Assembly: GCF_024692365.1 (NCBI RefSeq)
Contig: NZ_JAILMR010000044.1
Location: 1-64,000 of the forward strand
From: Ruminococcus sp.
Lineage (GTDB): Bacteria > Bacillota > Clostridia > Oscillospirales > Ruminococcaceae
Length of the DNA: 64,000 bases
Direction of reading: 5' to 3'
Shown: one piece after another, positions 54,382 through 64,000 of the stretch
How the letters are laid out: each line of letters begins with the position of its first letter
Position numbering within the stretch: the first letter of the stretch is position 1
The notes under the pieces: generated by a model
What the model was told of the DNA's origin: nothing
Seen by the model: the letters and a program-made list of their open reading frames with translations, nothing else
Database searches by the model: none
Made by a program: the position numbers and the translations under genes

Positions 54382-55503
54382 TTACCAGTTCTTGAAATAC
54401 CTCTGACCATCGACTTCAAGACAGAATTGCAGGGTCTCAAACCATGCTGAGGAAGCACCGCCGCAATATCTGGGAGCGTAGTAATAAGTAGCACCGTTGG
54501 TGTTATCTTCACCCTTAAGCGCCCTTAACGCGCAGTCTCTTGTGTTCTGCGTGGGTACTGTAGTTCCGTTGTAGTAGCCGTAGATAGCATCAAACTGTTC
54601 GGGAGCTGTGAGCACTGCCGAGATAGAGTCCGGGAACTGGCTCGATTTTACCCTGTTGATGATTACGTTAGCTACTGCGATCTTGCTCGCTTCGGAACAA
54701 TTGCCTACCTCACCCTGAAGCACGTAGCACAGCATCTCAAATTCATCATCGGTATAACTGATGACTGTATCTTTGCTGTCCTTGTCTTCAAGCTTGATAA
54801 CGGTCTTGTCCTCATTCTCTTCGGACTCATCGTCCTTCTTTTCTTCGGCCTTTTTGCTGTCGGGGGTCTTACCCGTAAAATACTCAGTCATTGCATAGCC
54901 CTTTGTTTCGCCATGTCTTACCGAATACCACACACCGTCTTCGGTGCAGCCGTCAACAACGACCCTTGTGTCTGTGTCGAGTACTTCAAGTGCTTCCGCG
55001 CTTTTGCTGGGTTCTGCCCTGAGTGTTACGGGCGACTCAACGTAAAGGAAGGTCTTGGAAATACTTTTGACCTTATTTTTGGTTCCGGTCTCAGCCTTGA
55101 CCGTCTCTTTGCTTGTCTTTTTCTCCGTGGCTGAAGTTGTCGTCTCAGTTCGGGAAGAGCTTGTCCTTTTACCTGCTTCCGTTACCGCAGTGGTCTCGGG
55201 AGCGGAAACTTCTCCGAACTCATACTCGTTGATACTCGCCTTTCTCCATGTGACGGTATCCAGTGCGGTATACGCACCCTCATCTCTCGCTGTGTCGGTG
55301 GTGTTTACATTCGCAGCCTTTGTTTCTCTGCCGATCTCCACTTCTGCTCCTGCATTTCTGCCAAGCAGTCCGCATACGCTTATTGTACCTACGGTAAGTA
55401 CGCACAGTGCGCTGCTTCCAAGCAAAGTTCCGACCTTTCTCACGGACGGCTTAGCGGAATTCCGTTTAGCAGCCCTTGATCTTTTCTGCTTCATTTCTAT
55501 CAC
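54382..55503 (-). CDS. SleB-type cell wall hydrolase with SH3 domain
   Basis: LCYVLQGEVGNCSEASKIAVANVIINRVKSSQFPDSISAVLTAPEQFDA; SH3 region SPVTLRAEPSKSAEALEVL. Confidence 0.85.
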   Translation of the reverse strand: MIEMKQKRSRAAKRNSAKPSVRKVGTLLGSSALCVLTVGTISVCGLLGRNAGAEVEIGRETKAANVNTTDTARDEGAYTALDTVTWRKASINEYEFGEVSAPETTAVTEAGKRTSSSRTETTTSATEKKTSKETVKAETGTKNKVKSISKTFLYVESPVTLRAEPSKSAEALEVLDTDTRVVVDGCTEDGVWYSVRHGETKGYAMTEYFTGKTPDSKKAEEKKDDESEENEDKTVIKLEDKDSKDTVISYTDDEFEMLCYVLQGEVGNCSEASKIAVANVIINRVKSSQFPDSISAVLTAPEQFDAIYGYYNGTTVPTQNTRDCALRALKGEDNTNGATYYYAPRYCGGASSAWFETLQFCLEVDGQRYFKNW

Positions 55504-55629
55504 ATTACCTTTCCGGGAGCCCCTTGCGAGACTTCCTGTCCGCAGCCGTGAGAGATGCTGCGGAGCTTTATATTTTATACACCGGCGAATCCGATGTAAT
55601 AAGCATAAAGCAAGTGATGACCTATGTCA

Positions 55630-56706
55630 TCAGTATTCCCAGCCTTTATAGACTGTTTTGTTCCCATAGATGTCTTTCCATATCTGTGGGAAGTAGATAT
55701 CCTTGTCCGCTCTGTCCTTGTAGGAAGCTTTTATAGCGTCGATATCATCATCGGGTGTCAGCTTTTTAGCGACTATTACCCATCTTACGCCTTCTTCCAC
55801 CAGTTTTGAACAGGTGGAGAGGGTTATATACTTATCGTCTTTGGTACACTTTACATCATTTGAGTACCATGACCTTCTTGTGATCTCGTTATACCATTCA
55901 TCGAAAATATACTGTTCGTCATTGAAATCTCTGTAACCTATGTATTCCCAGAGATCTCCGTTATCGTCTTTAGCTTCGGTATTTATCATAAAGCAGCTGA
56001 CGACAGCGTATTTGCACTTGCTCTCATATATCGAGTTGAATTCGATGATAGCGTGATCCTTTACGAAGTCCGCGCCCTGTTCGTACTCGGACAGGTGAGT
56101 GAAGCTTGTGCCCAGCCAACCCATGTGGTGACCGAATATCGTGATATTATCTGACTGACGCTCCTCACCGATAACGCTCCATGCGTCAGCAAAAATACTG
56201 CCTGACTCATAGTAGTTACGGTCGAGATCTTTATAAAGATACTCGTCATTGTCCTTGCCCTGTACCACAGGGAAACTCATAAACTCATCACCGTCTGAAT
56301 CAGTGAATCCCGGTATCTTTATCCAGCCCACAACATCATCATTGCGATCTAAGAGCTTTTTATCCTTGACCCATTTCTGAACCTCACGCTTTTTGTAAGA
56401 TTCATCGGGATCTGCGATATCTATATCATCGTTGCCGGTATTTACCTCATAGTCAACATTATCGTCCAACTCAGGCTCATACTGTTCAACGAGACCCTGC
56501 GATCTTTCTCCGCGTGTAGCGCTGAGATAATTTTTCAGGTTTACGAGGGATACACAGAAGATACCCACCGAAGCCAACAAAACTACCTTGCGGACTACCT
56601 CACTGCTTTTGTCGCCCTTACGCGGGATAAAATATCTTATGACCCCGCCTGAATTATTTGTTTCATCATTATCGTTAAAATTTGCTGATCCTCTTGACAT
56701 TGCCAT
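55630..56706 (-). CDS. Class B sortase (copy 1)
   Basis: VVGWIKIPGFTDSDG; FPVVQGKDNDEYL; ITIFGHHMG; KYITLSTCSK. Confidence 0.9.
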   Translation of the reverse strand: MAMSRGSANFNDNDETNNSGGVIRYFIPRKGDKSSEVVRKVVLLASVGIFCVSLVNLKNYLSATRGERSQGLVEQYEPELDDNVDYEVNTGNDDIDIADPDESYKKREVQKWVKDKKLLDRNDDVVGWIKIPGFTDSDGDEFMSFPVVQGKDNDEYLYKDLDRNYYESGSIFADAWSVIGEERQSDNITIFGHHMGWLGTSFTHLSEYEQGADFVKDHAIIEFNSIYESKCKYAVVSCFMINTEAKDDNGDLWEYIGYRDFNDEQYIFDEWYNEITRRSWYSNDVKCTKDDKYITLSTCSKLVEEGVRWVIVAKKLTPDDDIDAIKASYKDRADKDIYFPQIWKDIYGNKTVYKGWEY

Positions 56707-56782
56707 TTTATCATTACTCCTCGACTTTCAGGGTCATACCCTCTGTCAAGTCTTTTTTGCTGAATTGTTGTTAGTTGTTTGT

Positions 56783-57859
56783 TTAGTATTCCCAGCCCTT
56801 GTAGACCGTGTTGTTGCCGTAATGGTCTCGCCAGTACTTGGGGAAATATATATCCTTCTCAGGTCTTGCCTTGTAGGAACTTACGATGTGATCGATATTG
56901 TCATCGGCTGTAAGCTTCTTCGCTACAATTACCCATCTGAGATCGGGAAGAAGCTTTGAGCAGGTCGAAAGTGTGATATACTTATCGTCCGCGGTACACT
57001 TGATATCATGTGAATACCAAGATCTTTTGCTTACCTGATCGTACCAGTCTTCAAACTTATTATCATCATCATTGAAATCCCTGCAGCCCACATACGCCCA
57101 TACATCGCCGCCGTCGTCCTTTTCCTTAGTGTTGATAGCGAAACAGCTGATTATCGCATATTTGCGACCGCTTTCGTATATGGAATTGAACTCGATTATC
57201 GGGTACTTTTTCAGGAAATCCACGCCACGTTCGTATTCAGACAGGTGGGTGAAGCTTGTACCTACATAACCCATATGGTGACCGAACACAGTAATGTTAT
57301 CGGTCTGACCGTTCTCGTCCATCACACTTGCGTAATCAATGAAGATACTGCCTGATTCGTAGTATTCCTTATCAAGGTTCTTGTCAAGATACTCATTGTT
57401 ATCCTCGCCCTGTACAACAGGGAAGTTTACATATTCCTCGCCGCTGTAATCGGTGAAGCCCGGTATCTTTATCCAGCCGATAACGTCTTTATTACGTTTC
57501 AGCAGTGGCTTTGCCCAGTCCTGAAGCTTCAGCTTCTGGGCTGATGCCTCGGGGTTTGCCGAATCGTAATCGTCGCCGCCGTTATTTGCATCGTAGTTGA
57601 CATTATCATCGAACTTGGGTTCATATTCAACCACAACTTTCTGTATATAGGACTTCTGTTTCTCGCGGCTGGCGCCCAGGTAATCACTAAGTTCATTCAG
57701 CGACATCGAAAACAGAACTATCGATGCACAGAAAGCTACCTTGCGGACGATCTCGTTGACCTTATCACCTTTCCAGGGGATAAAATATTTCACAAACCGC
57801 AGAAAGAAATTCGATTCATCTCTCTCTGTCAGATTTGCCGTCTCGTTAAACATTGCCAT
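56783..57859 (-). CDS. Class B sortase (copy 2)
   Basis: VIGWIKIPGFTDYSG; FPVVQGEDNNEYLDKNLDKEYYESGSIF; ITVFGHHMG; KYITLSTCSK. Confidence 0.9.
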   Translation of the reverse strand: MAMFNETANLTERDESNFFLRFVKYFIPWKGDKVNEIVRKVAFCASIVLFSMSLNELSDYLGASREKQKSYIQKVVVEYEPKFDDNVNYDANNGGDDYDSANPEASAQKLKLQDWAKPLLKRNKDVIGWIKIPGFTDYSGEEYVNFPVVQGEDNNEYLDKNLDKEYYESGSIFIDYASVMDENGQTDNITVFGHHMGYVGTSFTHLSEYERGVDFLKKYPIIEFNSIYESGRKYAIISCFAINTKEKDDGGDVWAYVGCRDFNDDDNKFEDWYDQVSKRSWYSHDIKCTADDKYITLSTCSKLLPDLRWVIVAKKLTADDNIDHIVSSYKARPEKDIYFPKYWRDHYGNNTVYKGWEY

Positions 57860-58409
57860 CGTTATGATCTCCTTGACTTGTCTGTATGCCGCAAAGCTCG
57901 CAGATCATCTGCATAGTTTTCAGCACAGTTAACCTTCTTATTGATCCTCTGTCAAGTTTTTCATACTCTTCATATAACTTCAGCACTCGCGACAATTCCT
58001 TGTCTTTGTACCTTACCGAAACGTATACCGTTCCGACAGGTTTTTCCTCGGTGCCTCCCGTGGGTCCGGCAAGACCCGTTATACCCACCGCGCAGTCAGT
58101 ACCAAAAAGTTCCATGGCACCTCTGCTCATCTCACTTGCTACCTCGGAAGAATAGACTGTATATTCGTCCAGCGTTTCTTTCTTCACGCCCAGAACTTTC
58201 ATCTTTATATCCTCGGTATACGTGCAGACGCCGCCTTTGAACACAGCGGACGCGCCCGGCACTGCGGTGATATATTCAGCCACCATTCCGCCCGTGCAAC
58301 TTTCAGCTGTTGACATAGTGACCGAATTCATTATCATATATTTTACTACACCCTCTGTAACAATGTCAATAGTTTCTGTTACCACTTTGTAGTCTTCCGC
58401 AAAATTCAT
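57846..58409 (-). CDS. CinA C-terminal domain protein (nicotinamide-nucleotide amidase)
   Basis: TMSTAESCTGGMVAEYITAVPGASAVFKGGVCTY; GITGLAGPTGGTEEKPVGTVYV. Confidence 0.9.
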   Translation of the reverse strand: MNFAEDYKVVTETIDIVTEGVVKYMIMNSVTMSTAESCTGGMVAEYITAVPGASAVFKGGVCTYTEDIKMKVLGVKKETLDEYTVYSSEVASEMSRGAMELFGTDCAVGITGLAGPTGGTEEKPVGTVYVSVRYKDKELSRVLKLYEEYEKLDRGSIRRLTVLKTMQMICELCGIQTSQGDHNDGNV

Positions 58410-58817
58410 TCGCTTCCTCCCGCCTTTTACTGACACATCACACAAAGAAATGACCCTATTTTTGAATATTGCGTAAATTTAGTGAACATATCTTACTAAA
58501 AAATCAAGGGTTTTTCTCCCGATTTTGTTACGCTTCTGTTACACACTTTCGACATAAGTGTTTGATTTTTTGGACATTTAACACATTCAAAACTTCGGAA
58601 AATCGGGTTCTGTTCATATTCGTTCACCTGTTTTTCACAATAGAAAAGTACCGAAATTTGTACGTAAAAATTAAAATTTGGAAACATTGTAACCGTTGTG
58701 TAACCAAATTTACCAATTGTAACATCGTACAAATTGAGAGGATTATTGTACAGTTACCAATGCCAAATTTATGTGAAAATATGAAACTAACTCTTCGTCA
58801 CAAGTGCCCTTTATACG

Positions 58818-59996
58818 TTACCTGTTTTTGATCAGTGTCACGGTCGTAGCTTCGACCGCTTTCTGTATATATGGCTCAAAATCAAAGCTTGCCTGCGCCT
58901 TTTCAACCTCAGCAAGAGAGGGTCTTGTCTTGGGGTGTTTGGGTGTAAATACAGTGCAGCAATCTTCATACGGAAGAATAGAAGTTTCAAAAGTGCCGAT
59001 CTTACGCGCGATCTCAACTATCTCGGATTTATCCATTCCTATACAAGGTCTAAACACAGGCATACGGCAGGCTGCATCGGTGCATACCATAGCATACATC
59101 GTCTGGCTCGCAACCTGTCCGAGGCTCTCGCCTGTTACCAGCGCCTGGATATCGCCATCCTTTTCGCAGATGCGCTGTGCGATCTCCATCATCAGACGGC
59201 GCATGAGTATCGTGAAAAGTTCCTCGGGGCAGTTATCCCTCAGCAATTCCTGAATCTCGGTGAATGGAACGCAGAAGAATTTCACATCACCGCAGTAAGC
59301 TGTCATGAGCTTTGCAAGAGTTTCAACTTTCATTCTTGCTCTGTCGGAAGTATAGGGCGGAGCCTCAAAATGTATAGCCTCGACCACCGCACCGCGGCGA
59401 GCCATCATATAACCGGCAACAGGAGAATCGATACCACCCGAAAGCAGGAGCAGAGCACGTCCGCTGGAACCCACGGGGATTCCGCCTGCACCATCAACAG
59501 GGTCGGAATGTACATAAGCATAATCCTCACGAACTTCAACAGTGACTGTTACCTCGGGGTTATGTACATCAACTTCAAGATGGGGGAACTTATCGAGGAT
59601 AGCACCGCCAAGCTCAGAGCATATCTCTGGAGACTTGTGCGGGAACTTTTTGTCGGCACGTCTTGCGTTCACCTTGAAAGTTCTTGCGCCCTCCAGCACT
59701 TCCGTAAGATATTCGGGCGCCTGTTCGCATATTGCTTTCAGGTCTTTTTCGATAGCACCGCTTCTGCAAAGCTTTACTATGCCGAATACCTTTGAGAGTC
59801 TTGTCTCGAACTCGTCAACATCGGGATTTTCTCCCAAAGGTTCAACATACAGAGTTGACTGCGATTTAGTTACTCTGAACTCACCCGCACTAGCCAGTCT
59901 GCGCTTTATCGTCTTGACCATCATGCTCTCAAAAGTGCTCTTGTTAAGACCCTTGAGGGCTATCTCGCCATACTTGCAAAGAATTATTTCCTTCAT
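58818..59996 (-). CDS. thiI: tRNA 4-thiouridine synthase
   Basis: LLLLSGGIDSPVAGYMMARRG; VTGESLGQVASQT; DCCTVFTPKHPKTRP. Confidence 0.95.
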   Translation of the reverse strand: MKEIILCKYGEIALKGLNKSTFESMMVKTIKRRLASAGEFRVTKSQSTLYVEPLGENPDVDEFETRLSKVFGIVKLCRSGAIEKDLKAICEQAPEYLTEVLEGARTFKVNARRADKKFPHKSPEICSELGGAILDKFPHLEVDVHNPEVTVTVEVREDYAYVHSDPVDGAGGIPVGSSGRALLLLSGGIDSPVAGYMMARRGAVVEAIHFEAPPYTSDRARMKVETLAKLMTAYCGDVKFFCVPFTEIQELLRDNCPEELFTILMRRLMMEIAQRICEKDGDIQALVTGESLGQVASQTMYAMVCTDAACRMPVFRPCIGMDKSEIVEIARKIGTFETSILPYEDCCTVFTPKHPKTRPSLAEVEKAQASFDFEPYIQKAVEATTVTLIKNR

Positions 59997-60112
59997 TATA
60001 TCTGCTCCTTCATTGATTTTTTTGTCGGTAACTGTCGGTTGTATCCGATAATTTATCGACTTCTTCCGACGATCCTCTTATATATTAATATGGTATAAAA
60101 CGTCTGTTCACA

Positions 60113-61243
60113 TTACTTCAGCCTTGCCAATTCGTTCTGCGCAGCTGAAATACCTTCCATCAGACCATAGAGATCTTCCTCTGTTGTATCAGGTGAAAAA
60201 CTTATGCGCAGAGTGGTGTCCATAGCCTGTACAGGTATTCTGAACTCAGCAAGAACACCGCTCTTTTTACCCTTTGAACAAGCCGATCCGCTGGAAACGA
60301 ATATCCCGCGCTTTTCCAGATAGTGCAAAAGCACCTCCGATTTAAGACCGTCCACCGTTATGCTTGTAACATAGGGCGACTTTTCTCCGAGGAAATTCAC
60401 TCCGATACTCCCGTTCTTTTCACAAAGTTCAAACAGCAGAGTTTCCAGTTTTCTGGCAGATTCAAGTCTTTCCGCGATATTTTTCGAGTAGTGCTTTACA
60501 GCTTCACCGAAGCCGCATATCAGCGGTACGGATTCCGTTCCCGAGCGCATATTTTTCTCCTGTCCGCCGCCCATCAGCAGTGCAGGGATATGCAGTCCCT
60601 TGCGGATATACAGCGCACCCGTACCTTTCGGACCGCAAATTTTGTGGGCACTAAGCGAGATGAGATCAGCCCCGAGAGTCTTGGTCTTTATGGGCAGTTT
60701 CATATATCCCTGAACGCAGTCACAATGAGTGATCACCTTAGGAAAACGCCTGTGTATCGCATTGAAAGCCTTGCTAACAGGTAGAACCGCACCAGTCTCG
60801 TTATTGACCAGCATCACGCTCACAAGGAATGTATCCTCGTTTACAGCATCTACCACTGCTTCGGCGGATATGACACCGTTCTCATCGGGAGATATGCGTA
60901 TAACCTCGCAGCCAAGGCGTTCCAGCTCATCTATGGGGCGTGCGGTAGCGGGGTGTTCGATCGTTGTGGTGACAACTCTGTGCTTGCGCTTGCCCTGTGA
61001 TTTATACGCGCCAAAAATTGCGGTGTTACTGCTCTCGGTAGCCCCTGATGTGAAGAAAATTTCTTCGGCAAGGCAGCCGAGACTTTCGGCGATCGCTGTC
61101 CTCGCATCGGTCACAAGAAGCTCGGCATCAAGTCCGCAGCGGTGCAGCGACGACGGGTTCCCGAATACCTCCAGACCTTTCATCACCCCTGCTTTCGCGG
61201 CTTCGCAGGGTTTTGTGGTAGCGGCGTTATCAAGATATATCAA
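60113..61243 (-). CDS. Cysteine desulfurase (NifS/IscS type)
   Basis: IYLDNAATTKPCEAA; SLSAHKICGPKGTGALYIRKG; SSGSACSKGKKSG; RBS suggests TTG start at 61243. Confidence 0.92.
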   Translation of the reverse strand: MIYLDNAATTKPCEAAKAGVMKGLEVFGNPSSLHRCGLDAELLVTDARTAIAESLGCLAEEIFFTSGATESSNTAIFGAYKSQGKRKHRVVTTTIEHPATARPIDELERLGCEVIRISPDENGVISAEAVVDAVNEDTFLVSVMLVNNETGAVLPVSKAFNAIHRRFPKVITHCDCVQGYMKLPIKTKTLGADLISLSAHKICGPKGTGALYIRKGLHIPALLMGGGQEKNMRSGTESVPLICGFGEAVKHYSKNIAERLESARKLETLLFELCEKNGSIGVNFLGEKSPYVTSITVDGLKSEVLLHYLEKRGIFVSSGSACSKGKKSGVLAEFRIPVQAMDTTLRISFSPDTTEEDLYGLMEGISAAQNELARLK

Positions 61244-61464
61244 TGCGCTCAGTCCTTTCTGATTTGATAGCATAACTTATATTATAACATAATCTGTTTC
61301 CGATTTCAACCTGATAGTATGAACAAGAGATATTTGATTCTCCGAACGTTCATTTTCGCTTTATTTTCGGTTTAAAACCTATTGACAGCTTATCTTTCAA
61401 ATGTTATAATGATAGAGGTTGGGAGCCTATATGGCGAAATAAATAGATTTTGGGGTGTATCATA

Positions 61465-61848
61465 ATGGAAAACAAGGAACTTTTGCAGCTTGCCATCGAA
61501 GCTGCGCAGAATTCCTACTGCGCGTATTCGGGTTTCTCGGTAGGTGCAGCACTTCTTACCGAGGACGGCAGGATATTCACAGGCTGCAACGTTGAAAACA
61601 GCTCATTTTCACTGACAATCTGCGCTGAAAGAACAGCGATATTCAAGGCAGTGTCCGAGGGCTGCAAAAAATTCAAAGCAATAGCCATCGTCGGCGGTGC
61701 GGAGGGCAATTTCAGCCACCCATGCTGTCCCTGCGGTGCTTGCTTGCAGGTCATGAGCGAATTCTGCGACGATGATTTTTCTATCATTCTCACAAACGGC
61801 GAATTCACGCTCGATGAATTCCTGCCCATGCGCTTTGAACTTAACTGA
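61465..61848 (+). CDS. cdd: Cytidine deaminase
   Basis: SYCAYSGFSVGAALLTEDGRIFTGCNVENSSFSLTICAERTAIFKA; CCPCGACLQVM. Confidence 0.95.
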   Translation: MENKELLQLAIEAAQNSYCAYSGFSVGAALLTEDGRIFTGCNVENSSFSLTICAERTAIFKAVSEGCKKFKAIAIVGGAEGNFSHPCCPCGACLQVMSEFCDDDFSIILTNGEFTLDEFLPMRFELN

Positions 61849-61925
61849 ACCGACAATCATTACACACAGGACTTTGCCGCCAAGCAGAGTCCTGTTTCTT
61901 TTTTAAATAAGGAGCCACACAAAAA

Positions 61926-61952
61926 GGACGGAGAGTTCTCGACTCTCCGTCC
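61926..61952. terminator. Intrinsic terminator between cdd and groEL
   Basis: GGACGGAGAG-N7-CTCTCCGTCC. Confidence 0.7.
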
Positions 61953-61974
61953 GTATATTCATGATTTATGGGGA

Positions 61975-63627
<1,653 letters not shown>

Positions 63628-63704
63628 TTACCTCCATATTCTTCTGCCCGCAAAACACGGACAGCTTACGATCTTATGTCAATTTTTTCTGAAAGACTTC
63701 TGCC

Positions 63705-63998
<294 letters not shown>

Positions 63999-64000
63999 GA

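Overview
Window from a low-GC, cellulolytic, Ruminococcus-like Firmicute chromosome (taxonomy inferred from a GH5 cellulase, a dockerin-bearing LRR protein and general gene content; not verified). No rRNA, tRNA, CRISPR array, prophage or transposase gene was found. Main gene sets: a GH5 cellulase cut by the left edge; a sucrose PTS operon carrying its own ptsH and ptsI; hisC; rimI/tsaD; a gpx-OhrR-trxA-trxB redox operon; ypeB; rubrerythrin; an EAL protein; a queuosine operon (queDE-folE-queCF); CIRCE-hsp20; two separate MBOAT acyltransferase loci; an ABC exporter; short-form proS; SpoIID- and SleB-like proteins; two tandem class B sortases; thiI/cysteine desulfurase; cdd; groESL. Most interesting signals: (1) a four-gene MBOAT / DHHW / FkbH / acyl-carrier-protein operon that looks like a Dlt-type surface-polymer acylation system loaded by an FkbH (glyceryl-ACP) enzyme instead of DltA; (2) three intergenic arrays of exactly 10-nt-periodic RTAC(C/G)A units; (3) a pair of ~70-nt inverted REP-like elements with compensatory changes flanking ~470 bp of hairpin-rich DNA; (4) parS-like palindromes; (5) a predicted ~80-nt sRNA containing CCUCCUU; (6) a frameshifted methyltransferase; (7) an SD-hairpin-AUG arrangement.
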